Of a stretch of 64,000 nt of DNA, positions 1 to 10,183 are shown piece by piece (the stretch's first letter is position 1; each line of letters opens with the position of its first letter). The position numbers and the translations under genes are program-made. Under the pieces are notes generated by a model. The model saw only the letters and a list, made by a program, of their open reading frames with translations. It ran no database searches and had not been told where the DNA came from. Origin of the DNA: Siphonodentalium dalli (taxonomy: Eukaryota; Mollusca; Scaphopoda; Gadilida; Siphonodentaliidae); assembly GCA_032622095.1 (NCBI GenBank), contig CP136069.1, positions 6,774,036 to 6,838,035 on the forward strand, written 5' to 3'.

Positions 1-759
1 ATGATTCCGAAAAGTATTCAACAGGACCCCCCTACCTTAGATGTACTAATACTTAAACTTCCCAAATTCCACATCCTGCGTGCCATATCTGACTCACCTA
101 TTTTCAAGCTTTATTACTACATGTGTAATGGATATAAATTATAATATACATGTAATTCTAACTCGCCTATGTCAAGCTGTATTAATTAAATGTGTAATGG
201 ATATAATATAATTCTATCTTCCCATATATTGGGAGGGCGGGTGGGCAACATATTCAACCATGCAGCAGCTGGTCCAGAATCAAAAAGGCCGGTTCAGCAT
301 GAAAGCCTCTCAACTTTAATTTTACTGTTCGCTGATTGGCTGAAGCCTTCCAAGAATATGTATGGAATAAACAATATGAAGTTCCCAGAGGGTGAATTTG
401 TTGATGCTAACCTAACATTTGGGATATCGTGACACTATCCCACCATGTGGGATAGTGTCTCAAAATTCACCCTGTGGTGACCTAATTCTGCAAATTATGT
501 CAGACACGCTATTTCCAGACTTGATCATCACACAATAACATACATGTATTTTAAGTTATTGTACTGCCAAAGTACCAGAATATTTACCAAATGTTCACTG
601 AAATCATCACCCTTAACGGCGGTTGACAATGGCCAATGAAACGACATAAATGTCGCCCCATATACTAACCTTATGGTGATATAAATGTTGTTCTACCCAC
701 CAAAAGTTTATTTATCAGTGGACTAAAATGGCATTTCTACTTTGTCATTTTCAGAGGAG
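1..759 (+). other. 5' flank / probable 5'UTR intron of MRRF
   Basis: No coding exon is visible here. The first coding exon is preceded at 745-754 by a pyrimidine stretch ending in TTTTCAG, which looks like a real splice acceptor. This suggests that most of the stretch is an intron inside the 5' untranslated region and that a non-coding first exon lies further left or outside the window. It holds a decayed palindromic element at about 380-515 and otherwise AT-rich sequence without recognisable content. No promoter could be assigned. Confidence 0.5.
380..515. repeat. Decayed palindromic MITE, GCAGAATGAGGTCCC family
   Basis: The left side carries CCCAGAGGGTGAATTT and the right side the opposite AAATTCACCCTGTGG followed by GACCTAATTCTGCAAAT and the tail GTCAGACACGCTATTTC. 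These are the diagnostic ends of a family found much better preserved at 15795, 22374, 57575 and 59405. An inner perfect palindrome (GACACTATCCCAC / GTGGGATAGTGTC) lies at about 432-462. No coding capacity. Confidence 0.6.
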
Positions 760-1024
760 ATGGCTCGATTAGTATTGTCTAATAATATCACTGCCCTCAG
801 AGAGGTTGTTGGGATGGTGTGTAGAAATCACAGATTGTTTCAACATTTAAGATTGACTGCGATTACAGTAACAGCTGTTAACAAGTTAGGTTGCACCCAC
901 ATTAGGGGATTGTGTTCAATAAGGGTATTTCAAGAAAAGGATATGCCAGTACAATCTCCCATTGAAGGTCCTCACCAAAGAATGTTTTGCAGACACTACG
1001 CTAAAGGAGGAAAACGTGATAAAG
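760..1024 (+). CDS. MRRF: MRRF coding exon 1: presequence and N-terminal extension
   Basis: The start is the ATG at 760 in a good context (G at -3, G at +4), six bases after a splice acceptor. It codes for residues 1-88 plus one base of a split glycine codon. The segment is rich in Arg, Lys, Leu and Val and poor in acidic residues in its first 50 positions, as expected for a mitochondrial targeting presequence; it ends in a Lys/Arg/Gly-rich linker. The donor is AAAG|GTACAT at 1025. This part is not conserved in the RRF family, so identity rests on the following exons, which continue it in phase. Confidence 0.88.
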
Positions 1025-1344
1025 GTACATTATATGAATATTGAACTGAAGTAGTAGGAATTTTTCCTCACTCGTTCTGTCTGGCAGTGTCTGCTAGTGT
1101 CTTATATCTGCTGAAATGATGAAATCCAAACACTTTGTGACTTAATTTTTTGGTTGTTAGTTTCTATGTAATATTCTAGCTTCAATAAACATCATATAGC
1201 GTTTTGACACATATAGATGGAGAAAAAGTAGAGTTACGATCACATTGTGTTTATAATTTAATAACGACATTGCTTGAGTCTTGTCATTGCTACCAATCCG
1301 CCTACCATTGTCAAGATCATTGAACATTATACAGTTGTCACCCA

Positions 1345-1462
1345 CTGTCAAGAGAGACATTGAGATTTGTCACATGCTCGAGAACAGAATGTCTCCCAAG
1401 GGTGAAGCTCCGAAGGAGACATTCCATTTTCAAGTTGGTGACAAATCTCAATGCCTCCCGAG
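1345..1462. repeat. Imperfect inverted repeat in MRRF intron
   Basis: GAGACATTGAGATTTGTCAC near 1345 is answered by GTGACAAATCTCAATG near 1440, with an inner pair GAATGTCTCCCAAGG / CGGAGACATTC. The whole is a foldback of about 115 bp. The organisation resembles the other palindromic MITEs in the window, but the sequence is not shared with them, so the family is unknown. Open reading frames across it have no protein character. Confidence 0.45.
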
Positions 1463-2127
1463 AAGAAGGGCAACAACTGTTTTGTTATCCGATTACTAAA
1501 GACAAATTCCTTGTCATTCACACGCACGATGCCGCACTAAGTTATCACATCGTAAGAGTGCTTTCTCTCGCGATTATAGTTTCAGTAATTTGTATCGTCC
1601 TATATGATGTCTATTCATATAAGTTAGTCAAGACGTTAGGACTTTGATAATCAGCGTTTATTTACCATCATTTTGGTGGTTAAATTGTCAAAATCAGTCC
1701 ATGCAATGTAAACCAATAAGAAATAGAAGTAGGCCTATATATATGCAATTTGGCATTTTCATGGACGGCATGATGTCTTGTTCGCGAAATTTACATGTTA
1801 ATGTATTGGGAAGTTGTTGATTTCATACAAGTGCATCCATGTGTCAATACTCCCAAACACATCCCCACACAAAGTAAATCTATGTTGCAATAATAAAGAT
1901 GCAAACATGCCAAATAAATCTGGGATAATCATGCATGACAAACGTACCTATTGCATTGTACACCAGCAATTTATAACCAACCTACATGTAGATGTACCTC
2001 AAGCCACCGACTCCTTCAATATCACACCATACATGTAATTTCAACAAGAATATATTGAATTACCCAGATGTTTTGATGGAAAAAGTATAGTATAACACTT
2101 TCCCGCATTAGGCCAAAGAAAATTAAA

Positions 2128-2450
2128 TGTCTGGTTTGGGTTACAAGCCGAAAAAAATAGGGTCGGTAGGTAGGCTTGAAATTTAATTTTTTTATTTTGA
2201 CATGACTTTTCTTGTGCGTATTTTGCTCAGCAAGATTGACATAAAAGTACTTTTGATTATTTTTGTATAAAATTTAATATTGCACAATACTTTTACTTAG
2301 AAATCAACCTATTCTGAGATGCTTAAATGTGTTTTTTGTGTTTTATGAAATGTTTGGAGAAAAATTAAATAGATTTTCTTGAAAACCATGAAAAAAACAT
2401 TAGGGTAGGGGGTTTAAAATAGGGTCGGTAGGGAAACCCAAACCACAATT
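2128..2450. repeat. AT-rich element with GGTTTGGGTT inverted ends
   Basis: The left end CTGGTTTGGGTTAC and right end GAAACCCAAACCAC are inverted. Next to each lies a direct AGGGTCGGTAGG motif. A related GGGTCGGCGG...GGTTCAGTCAGG stretch occurs at about 24130-24180. It is probably a short non-autonomous element; no target duplication could be made out. Confidence 0.4.
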
Positions 2451-2650
2451 ATTATTTTTTCCTTAAAAGTATCTACTTAAAAGTTTGAATATTACTGTTA
2501 ACTAAATATATGCAAATTAATTAAATTATTTTCCATGGTTTTTCTCAAAGTTCATAATATTAATACCAACATAAAAGCCTTGTTAATTTGACAAGCACTA
2601 ATACTAGTAAGGTAATAATAAACAATTGTGACAATTTTCATGTCTTTAAG

Positions 2651-2806
2651 GTGGTAAAGCTCAGAAAAAATCCCACATTGTGACGGTATCAGACGAAGAA
2701 GCAGCACAGGTGTTGGATGTCAGTCAAATGAGAGCAGAAATGGATGCAGTACAGGAGAAGTTAAAGGAAGATTACATCAGCCAGCTCACACTACGCACCT
2801 CTCTGG
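2651..2806 (+). CDS. MRRF: MRRF coding exon 2: first helix of the RRF three-helix bundle
   Basis: Acceptor CTTTAAG|GTGGTAAAGC, donor CTCTGG|GTCAGT; phase 1 at both ends. It codes for residues 89-141. A Lys/Gln-rich linker is followed by an acidic helix with the family pattern of a regulatory first helix, ending in LTLRTSLG, which corresponds to the conserved IRTSPG/IRTGRA turn between domain I and domain II of RRF. The acceptor has a weak pyrimidine tract, but the frame and the homology fix it. Confidence 0.92.
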
Positions 2807-2822
2807 GTCAGTGAGGCCGCAA

Positions 2823-2909
2823 TTAACCCTTATAGAGCCCCACATACACTGCAGCAGACATAACTCTATAGTGCATGCTTCCATCTGTGTGGGGCTCCCT
2901 GTGGGTTAA
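2823..2909. mobile_element. 87 bp TTAA-bounded palindromic MITE
   Basis: The element starts TTAACCCTTATAGAGCCCC and ends GGGGCTCCCTGTGGGTTAA, so it is an inverted repeat flanked by TTAA on both sides. TTAA duplication plus a CCC-start is the signature of piggyBac-type transposition. Related copies stand at 20875-20962 and 20992-21078 in the opposite orientation. It begins 16 bases after the donor of MRRF exon 2. Confidence 0.7.
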
Positions 2910-2943
2910 ACATTTATAAACTTTATATATCACCTCGGTTATT

Positions 2944-3225
2944 ATCCCTTTCATGACTTGGTTGCATCATTAATGATCCTGTGCCAATGCATTCCTGAAA
3001 TTTTGCGAATTAACCTGTGCCAGTGCATTCTCTTATGTATGCAAGTCTCCCATGTGGAGCCTCATACATCTGATGATGATGAAATGATGATGATGATATA
3101 TCAGAGAATGCACTGGCTTACACGGTCAAGGTAAATATTGTTTGGCCAATGTATTCTCTTATATACATGTATATGAGGCTCGCATTTATAAAAGAATTCA
3201 TTGTCATGCAAATGCCTGGCACTAG
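2944..3225. repeat. Degenerate paired-hairpin element, CCCTTTCATGAC end
   Basis: The left end TATCCCTTTCATGACTTGG recalls the better preserved element at 60782. Inside are two palindromes built from GCCAGTGCATTCTCTTAT and its complement, separated by CACGGTCAAGGTAAATATTG. A short ATG/GAT microsatellite (about 3070-3102) sits in the loop of the first palindrome. The right terminus is not clear. Confidence 0.5.
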
Positions 3226-3354
3226 AAACCAATAGACTATGGAGCTCCCTCTAATTGAACTTCATCCTTTGTAGCATCTATCTTGACCTGTCAGTGGATG
3301 GTGAAGCCGAGGGAAACTAGGTCTGTTATATATTTAATTCCATTTATTTTTCAG

Positions 3355-3473
3355 GTACATTTGATACTCTCATGGTAGATACAGATGATGGAATATTCCC
3401 GTTAAATCAGCTCGGTCAGATCGCACAGAAGAATCCTCAGCTGGTCCTCATTAACCTAGCTGCATCCCCTAAA
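3355..3473 (+). CDS. MRRF: MRRF coding exon 3: domain II beta region
   Basis: Acceptor TTATTTTTCAG|GTACATT, donor CCTAAA|GTAAGT. It codes for residues 141-180. It contains PLNQLGQIAQKNPQLVLIN, closely matching the RRF segment (human LNQISQISMKSPQLILVN) that forms the beta-barrel domain II. The exon ends exactly at a codon boundary. Just downstream, at 3485, lies a 1.7 kb TTAA element. Confidence 0.95.
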
Positions 3474-3484
3474 GTAAGTCATTA

Positions 3485-5186
3485 TTAACCCTTCACCCAA
3501 CAAAACGGCCAAAAACGCCCAAATAAAGCTTCAACAGCCTAACATATCTTCGGTCTGTCTCAATAACACCATACAAATATGGATATCATTGGAACCGGTT
3601 CATTGACCACATTGTGATGGTTACAGTTATGCCCTGTGCCAATGCATTCTCTTATATATGCGAGTCGACCATAGGTCGCCTCGCATATATAAGAGAATGC
3701 ATTGGCCTAAAAAAAATCTTTTTTAACACTTTTTACCATTTTTTCTGACATTCATTAACAATTTTATAATTTTTTCTTACATTTTTTAACAATTTTTATA
3801 ATATTTTTCTACATTCTTTGACAATTTTATCATTATACCCCCTTTTAAAAAAAAAAGGGGGGTATACTGTTTTGCACCTGTCCGTGCGTCCGTCTCTCCG
3901 TCCGTCCGTATGTCCATCCGTCCGTCCGTACGTCCGTCCGATGTCTGTTCATGTCATAACTTGAACAATAGTGCTCGGATCTCAATGAAATTAGGTATGG
4001 ATGGTTACTACTATGAGGACATTAAATAAAGGGTTCCATTGTTTTGTTCAGATTTTCCATTCTAGAGTTATTCATCTTTGTTTATCTGGAAATGTTGAAT
4101 TTTTGGTCCATCTGGTGTTTGTTCATGTCGTAACTTCAACAGTTGTGCTGGGATCTCAATGAAATTTGGAATGGATGTTCTCAACTGTGAGGACATTAAA
4201 TAGAGGGTTCCATCGTTTTGTTCGGATTTTCCATTCTAGAGTTATTCATCTTGGTTTATCTGGAAATGTTGGATTTTTGGTCCATCTGGTGTTTGTTCAT
4301 GTCATAACATGAACAGTAGTGCTCGAATCTCAATGAAATTTGGTATGTTCACATCTATGAGGGCATTCGATAGTGGGTTCCATTGTTTTGTTCGGATTTT
4401 CCATTCTAGAGTTATTCATCTTGGTTTATCTGGAAATGTTGGCTTTTTGGTCTGTCTGGTGTCTGTTCATGTCGTAACTTCAACAGTTGTGCTGGGATCT
4501 CAATGAAATTTGGTATGGATGTTCACTACTATGAGGACATTAAAAAGTGGGTTCCATCGTTTTGTTCGGATTTTCCATTCTAGAGTTATACATCTTTGTT
4601 TATCTGGAAATGTTGGCTTTTTGGTCCGTCTGGTGTCTGTTCATGTCGTAACTTCAACAGTTGTGCTGGGATCTCAATGAAATTTGGTATGGATGTTCAC
4701 CACTGTGAGGACATTCAATAGAGGGTTCCATTGTTCTGTTTGGCTTTTCCATTCTAGAGTTATTCAAGTTCGTTTATCTGGACATGTTGGCTGTTTGGTC
4801 CATCCGATGTCTGTTCAGGTCATAACTTGAACAGTAATGCTCGGATCTCAATGAAATTTTGTATGGATGTTCACCACTATGAGGACATTTAATGGCATAT
4901 TCAACTGTTATGTTTTGTTTTTTGTGCTATAGTTATTCATCTTCGTTTATATGAAAATGCTGATTTTTGGGTCTATCTGTCTGAGTATAGCAGTCATAAG
5001 TTATAGATATGCCCACACTAGGCGGTATGCCACTAGGGGTATGTACCGGACGACAGTCCATCTCTTGTTTTTAATGTGTTAAGCCAATGCATTCCCTTAT
5101 ATATGCGAGGCGACCTATGGTAGACTCGCATATATAAGAGAATGCATTGGCACAGGGCCGTTCTGTTCTGTTGGGTAAAGGGTTAA
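3485..5186. mobile_element. 1.7 kb TTAA element with paired hairpins and internal satellite
   Basis: It is bounded by TTAACCCTTCACCCAACA and TGTTGGGTAAAGGGTTAA, i.e. inverted ends with TTAA duplications (piggyBac-like). Near each end is a nearly perfect palindrome of about 70 bp built on GCCAATGCATTCTCTTATAT (3634-3704 and 5084-5154). A 382 bp relative without the central block is at 16369-16750. The central 1.2 kb is a separate satellite insertion. No transposase gene. It lies in MRRF intron 3. Confidence 0.8.
3836..5068 (+). repeat. About 165 bp tandem repeats with CCGTCCGTCCG head
   Basis: The block begins with a mirror-like ACCCCCTTTTAAAAAAAAAA / AAGGGGGGTAT hairpin and CCGTCCGTCCG repeats. 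Seven or so diverged copies follow, each containing GATCTCAATGAAATTTGGTA, ACTATGAGGACATT, GGTTCCATTGTTTTGTTCGG and TTATCTGGAAATGTTGG. It ends in CCGGACGACAGTCCATCTC. Blocks with such ends are common in mollusc genomes. It interrupts the inner part of the TTAA element at 3485. Confidence 0.75.
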
Positions 5187-5925
5187 ATCAGCTGGGACGA
5201 ATCACAAGCTGCCAGGGTTAGCCCAAATCTTTTTTTCTCCAAATTTTGAAATGATGGCAAAAAGTAAAGAACTGCAATATCTAACAAGTTTTTGTAAACT
5301 ATAACATGAGTAAGATCAAACAATATACAAAATTTGATAAGAGATATTAAATTGTACAGTAATTGCCAACTCTATAGAAACTACAGGTATGCTGCATGGT
5401 ACCGTGATTATGGCCTGTTCAGCTTAACATTGTTAGTATTATTTGTAACTACACTCAGATTCAGCACTCCTTATTACACTGTTGAATTTCCTTTTCCGAT
5501 TACCGTACATGTAAATGCTAACCTAGAAAATCTATGGCCATATACTCTGCCATCTAAACTATACTCGATATACCGGTATGGTGTGGTTATGTCTTCAAAC
5601 CGAAGAGCAACCGTGATTGATAATTTTCAATTTTCAGCTGAAATTTACTAAATTTATTAGTAATTGTTTAAGCACAGGTGTACCTATCCAGATATCACAA
5701 CATTGGAACTCACATGGACCTAAGTGTATGCATAAGGTACATGATCTCTATATCTGTACCGCCATGATATTTGACCAATTCGGTCAAGGGACTTTGGAGG
5801 GAGGTATTTCTAATGAAGAAGTAATTTGAGGCATACATGAACTTTGAGATTTTACACAATTGATAGTTACTGTCACACTTCAACATAATTTTCATTGATA
5901 TATAGGTCTTATATATATAGAATAT
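5187..5925. other. MRRF intron 3 segment without recognised content
   Basis: AT-rich sequence. Open frames here are short and AT-driven and show no protein-like composition. No repeat shared with the rest of the window was seen. Confidence 0.5.
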
Positions 5926-6550
5926 GTAGCTAGTGTCGTCGCTTCAAATGTTTATGTCCGTGAGGGGGATTTGAGCATCTATTGGGCGAGGCTCTGCCGA
6001 GTCCAATAGATGCCAAATCCCCCGAGCGGACATAAACAGTTTAAGCGACGACATTAGCTACATATTTTATTTATCCATCGCACAAAACTTGCCTTTTGTG
6101 AGGTAAATCAGTCATTTTCCTCAGTTTTACATTCGTTACTTCGAATACGCCATTACATTTATTAGGTCAAGCAAACCAATTAGCATTCATGACGTGGGAA
6201 AACCGGAGTGCAGCTTAGAGCGAAATAGTTCGTTGGCATTTTAACATTTATTATAAGCAGACCTTGTTCTGATGATTTATAGATGTTTTAGAGCTAAAAC
6301 ATATATCATTTTACGAATTATTTTAGTGAATTATACACGATAAAAACATTCTGAAATCACAATGACGTCATTAAGGCCGGTTGACGCCCCTAGTTACCTG
6401 CGCAATTTGCATATAAAATTACGTCATAAATTAGTACTAACCTAATAAAGCTACGTTGACCTAATAAAGCTACATTGACGTAATAAACGTAACGTTTATT
6501 ATGCAGGCTTTATGTAGTCAATAGACGTAGTGAGCGGTGGATAAATGAGC
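5926..6550. mobile_element. Hairpin-headed element, TTTATCCATCGCAC type
   Basis: 5926-6066 is a long imperfect palindrome (ATATGTAGCTAGTGTCGTCG / CGACGACATTAGCTACATAT) with a GGGGGATTTG / CAAATCCCCC inner stem. It is followed at once by TTTATTTATCCATCGCAC, and the far end at about 6530-6548 has GAGCGGTGGATAAATG, an imperfect inverted counterpart. The plan of a foldback at one side plus short inverted ends around a 400-500 bp body is repeated with other sequences at 41214-41761 and 58885-59255. It lies in MRRF intron 3. Confidence 0.5.
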
Positions 6551-6627
6551 ATATTTACATTCTCATAACGTATTCAATATAATAACTTTGATTCAGACTT
6601 AGATCTGAAGTTGGATCAACAATTTTT

Positions 6628-6895
6628 TTAAACCTTTGATGACTGGAGCTTCCTGAAATTTTGCGAAAACCCTGTGCCAATGCATTCTATTATATATTTG
6701 AGTCTCCCATATGGAGCCTCACATATATAAGAGAATGTATTGGCCTAACAATATTTACCTTGACATTGTAAGCCAGTGAATTCTCTTATATATGCGAGGC
6801 TGCCATACGAGGCTCTGTATGGAAGACTCGCATATATAAGAGAATGCACTGGCACGTGGTCTTGTATGCTGCACCAGCGCAGCTCCTGTCATCAA
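6628..6895. mobile_element. Paired-hairpin TTAA-type MITE upstream of MRRF exon 4
   Basis: Inverted ends CCTTTGATGACTGGAGCTTC (left) and CAGCTCCTGTCATC (right) enclose two palindromes of about 75-85 bp (GCCAATGCATTCTATTATAT... and GCCAGTGAATTCTCTTATAT...). TTAA is present at the left end (6628-6631) but lost at the right. Its right end is about 30 bases from the exon 4 acceptor. Confidence 0.7.
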
Positions 6896-6925
6896 ATAAA
6901 AAACGAACTACATTTTGTTTTTCAG

Positions 6926-7017
6926 TATATTCCTGCTGTTCGTGATGCGATAGTGAACTCGGGTATGAACGTAAATCCCCAACAGGAAGCAAATACGCTC
7001 ATCATTCCCATTCCAAA
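6926..7017 (+). CDS. MRRF: MRRF coding exon 4: end of domain II
   Basis: Acceptor GTTTTTCAG|TATATTCC, donor CCAAA|GTAAGT. It codes for residues 181-210 plus two bases. The string IVNSGMNVNPQQEANTLIIP matches the most conserved stretch of the family (xSGMNLNPxxEGxxIRVPIP in human). A palindromic TTAA element ends only about 30 bases before the acceptor, so it may supply part of the branch-point region. Confidence 0.96.
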
Positions 7018-7071
7018 GTAAGTTCTTCATTTAAATGGAAATGGTCATTGTCGTACCTTTATGGAATCATG

Positions 7072-7177
7072 CAAAATGACACCCAGGATCTCCTAAATGT
7101 GTAAAAAATGACACCCAGGATCTCCTAAATGTGCAAAAGACACCCAGGATATCCCAAACATGGAAAAAGTCACTCAG
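7072..7177 (+). repeat. Three copies of a ~33 bp tandem repeat
   Basis: Repeated GACACCCAGGATCTCCTAAA units, the third diverged (GACACCCAGGATATCCCAAA), then a remnant CACTCAGCATCTCAAA. In MRRF intron 4; no coding role. Confidence 0.7.
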
Positions 7178-7289
7178 CATCTCAAATTCTCACAATAAAA
7201 CATATGCTAATTATTATTATAATAAGTATTTGTTTACATACCCTGTATGTCTAAACTAATAGGAACACCCTTTATTGCTCAAATATGAT

Positions 7290-7690
7290 AAGATCTATTC
7301 CTTCAGGGTCAACAGGACCTATCCAATGGTACTCCCCGGGTCAATTTATCCCTGCAATTTCCAATTTCCAGCGACCAGGGTCAAACCATTTTCGGTATAT
7401 AATTAATCATTTAATTAAACATATTAGTGCCCCTTTAAGTCATCTGAGGTCAACAGCACTTATCGCATGACATTCCTCGGGTCAATTTACTCCTGTGAAT
7501 CAATTTTCAATGACCATATTACAACTATTATTTAGTTAAATTATTAGCGCCGTTTTAAAATGGCACATATTCCATGACACACCCTTGGTCTATTGACCCT
7601 TGTGAACAAAATTTCAGCTCCGAGGCTCCAACCATTTTGTCGCTCATAGCCGGACAGACAAAATTGAGTTTTATTATGCCATTAAAATAA
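7290..7690 (+). repeat. Two diverged ~150 bp direct repeats with GGACAGACAAA tail
   Basis: GGTCAACAGGACCTATC...GGGTCAATTTATCCCTG (about 7305) recurs as GGTCAACAGCACTTATC...GGGTCAATTTACTCCTG (about 7448), each followed by AATTAAA and TTAGYGCC. The end AGCCGGACAGACAAAATTG resembles the tails of other invertebrate tandem blocks in the window. Part of MRRF intron 4. Confidence 0.5.
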
Positions 7691-8402
7691 AATATCAGTG
7701 TTCTCAGGCAATTAGATCTTAATTTTAAGACGAGGGAGGGAGGCTATTTATTTTTCTCAAAATTAGGAAAACATACTTCAGAAACAAAACAAAATTCATT
7801 TCGTTGTTCAAATCCAATATTTCTAACAGAAAATATTGGGAAAAAAATTGACGATGCTTTTTAAAAGAACATTTCAGTGACGAGGGAGGTGTCTGAGAAC
7901 ACGGAATTTATTTTTATTTGGCTTCAGTTTAGATCTATAGATGTAAAATATATATTTAATATATGCTTTTCTGTGACTTTTCTAAACTGATATCGTAATA
8001 AAAATTGAATTAATTACCCAGGAGTAATTGCATAATTGCATAATTGTAACCGATGAAAAGCAAAATTGCTCACAAAGTCACTTAAAATCGTGAAATTTTG
8101 AGTTTTTAGTTTGAACCTTCACCTACAGTGAAGTGCATTATTATGGAACAGATAATAACTAAGAAATATATTCCCTGCAGTTATTTTTCGACTTTATAAG
8201 GTTCCCTGTCAAAAATTATAAAAGTTCCTAGGTTTTGTACTGGTTGAATATAATCTCTATGGGCATTAGCCAGAGTAGAGATTCATGGCATGATCTAACC
8301 TTTCATCAGTGTACAGGTAAGGAACATACCTTGCCATATGTTGGTGAAATTGCTCTGTTCTTATGTATTTGTGGGGAATCCAATGATTTTATTCCTTTTC
8401 AG

Positions 8403-8559
8403 AGTAACTAAGGAACACAGGGAAAATCTCGCCAAATCAGCAAAAACTTTATGTGACAAAGCAAAACTACACCTGAGAGATGTTCACAATAATTATAACA
8501 GAAAGCTGAAGAAACAAAAGGGACACTCGGAAGATTTAATCAGAAATATTAATGAGATG
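8403..8559 (+). CDS. MRRF: MRRF coding exon 5: long helices 2 and 3
   Basis: Acceptor TCCTTTTCAG|AGTAAC, donor GAGATG|GTAAGA. It codes for residues 211-263. It starts with VTKEHRENLAK, the counterpart of the universally conserved LTEERRKxLxK of RRF helix 2, and continues with the basic segment NNYNRKLKKQKGHSED, matching the RNA-binding helix region that contacts 23S/16S-type rRNA. A TA-type MITE begins 22 bases after the exon end. Confidence 0.97.
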
Positions 8560-8580
8560 GTAAGAATAATTATCTATGTA

Positions 8581-8697
8581 CAGTAATGCCCTAAATAATC
8601 GACTCCTTAACCACAGCAGAATTATGGGTATTTTTTCACGATTTAGTCGAAAATATGACTTGTTGCAATTCAAGCGTTCTGATTTAGGGCATTACTG
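8581..8697. mobile_element. Decayed TA-type MITE, CAGTAATGCCCTAA family
   Basis: Starts CAGTAATGCCCTAAATAATC and ends GATTTAGGGCATTACTG, flanked by TA/CA. It is the most degraded of about eight family members. It lies only 22 bases downstream of the MRRF exon 5 end. Confidence 0.75.
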
Positions 8698-8701
8698 CAT
8701 G

Positions 8702-8795
8702 TATTCCAGTGTGTAGCCCAGTGTGTAGTCCAGTGTGTATTCCAGTGTGTAGTCTGGTGTGTAGTCCAGTTTGTAGTCCGGTGTGTAGTCCAGGA
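8702..8795 (+). repeat. 12 bp minisatellite, about 7-8 copies
   Basis: Unit CCAGTGTGTAGT with small variants (CCGG, CTGG, ATTC). The period of 12 keeps one frame open and gives a Cys/Ser/Pro/Val repeat on translation; this is a by-product and not a gene. Confidence 0.85.
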
Positions 8796-8935
8796 GATAT
8801 TGGTCTCCTCTCATGTTTTTCGGTCTGGAGTTATCACCATTTTTTTTTACTTAGAAATTATTCGCAACATTATGAGTTTGTATTCCTACATTTTTCTGTA
8901 AATTTTGTTAAACGTCACACAAGTAATTACCACTG

Positions 8936-9106
8936 CAGTAATGCCCTAAATAATCGACTCCTTAACCACATCAGAATTATGGGTATCTTATCAGGATTTA
9001 GTCGGAAATATGGCTTGTTGCCATTCATCGGAAAGCTCTGACTAGATCCTGATAAATTACCCATAATTATGCTGTGGTTAAGGAGTCGATTATTTAGGAC
9101 ATTACC
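8936..9106. mobile_element. TA-type MITE, CAGTAATGCCCTAA family
   Basis: A near-perfect palindrome of about 170 bp. Left arm CAGTAATGCCCTAAATAATC, right arm GATTATTTAGGACATTAC, with CGACTCCTTAACCACA and TGTGGTTAAGGAGTCG subterminal. The loop is around GGAAAGCTCTGAC. Tc1/mariner-like by its TA target, but no transposase is carried. Confidence 0.85.
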
Positions 9107-9220
9107 TCTATGTGCACCTGTGATTATGAGTCTGATCCTAATTCTTTTAGTGGAGTTATCCCCCTTTTTCAACTTAGAAACTTTTCGATAAACAAATATG
9201 TTAATATGGCTGCCATTACA

Positions 9221-10183
9221 GGTACTCGATCTGATCAGAGGGTCCCCATATCATTAAGATACAACAACAACAACATTAAAGGTACTCAATCTGATCAGAG
9301 GGTCCCCATATCATTAAGATACAACAACAACAACATTAAAGGTACTCGATCTGATTAGAGGGTCCCCATATCATCAAGATACAACAACAACAACATTAAA
9401 GGTACTCGATCTGATTAGAGGGTCCCCATATCATCAAGATACAACAACAACAACATTAAAGGTACTCGATCTGATCAGAGGGTCCCCATATCATTAAGAT
9501 ACAACAACAACAACATTAAAGGTACTCAATCTGATCAGAGGGTCCCCATATCATCAAGATACAACAACAACAACATTAAAGGTACTCGATCTGATCAGAG
9601 GGTCCCCATATCATTAAGATACAACAACAACAACATTAAAGGTACTCAATCTGATCAGAGGGTCCCCATATCATCAAGATACAACAACAACAACATTAAA
9701 GGTACTCGATCTGATCAGAGGGTCCCCATATCATTAAGATACAACAACAACAACATTAAAGGTACTCAATCTGATCAGAGGGTCCCCATATCATCAAGAT
9801 ACAACAACAACAACAACATTAAAGGTACTCAATCTGATCAGTGAGTCCCCATATCATTAAGATACAACAACAACAACATTAAAGGTACTCGATCTGATTA
9901 GAGGGTCCCCATATCATCAAGATACAACAACAACAACATTAAAGGTACTCGATCTGATCAGAGGGTCCCCATATCATTAAGATACAACAACAACAACATT
10001 AAAGGTACTCAATCTGATCAGAGGGTCCCCATATCATCAAGATACAACAACAACAACAACATTAAAGGTACTCAATCTGATCAGTGAGTCCCCATATCAT
10101 TAAGATACAACAACAACAACATTAAAGGTACTCGATCTGATCAGAGAGTCCCCATATCATCAAGATACAAGAACAACAACATT
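9221..10183 (+). repeat. 60 bp satellite, 16 units with higher-order structure
   Basis: Units start GGTACTC(G/A)ATCTGATCAG and contain GGGTCCCCATATCAT and a CAACAACAACAACATT tract. Units begin at 9221 and every 60 bp, with two 63 bp units (9761, 10004) carrying one extra CAA. Variants alternate, and a block of four units recurs at a 243 bp offset (9761 and 10004 on). The unit is the terminal segment of the AGGTACTCAA TTAA-element family, so the array is an expansion of a transposon end. It lies in MRRF intron 5. Confidence 0.92.

Noticed and set aside
1360-1647. 95-codon frame with a hydrophobic stretch in MRRF intron as a membrane protein exon
   Set aside because: It overlaps an inverted repeat, has no splice sites of fitting phase and lies in the intron of a well-supported gene on the same strand.
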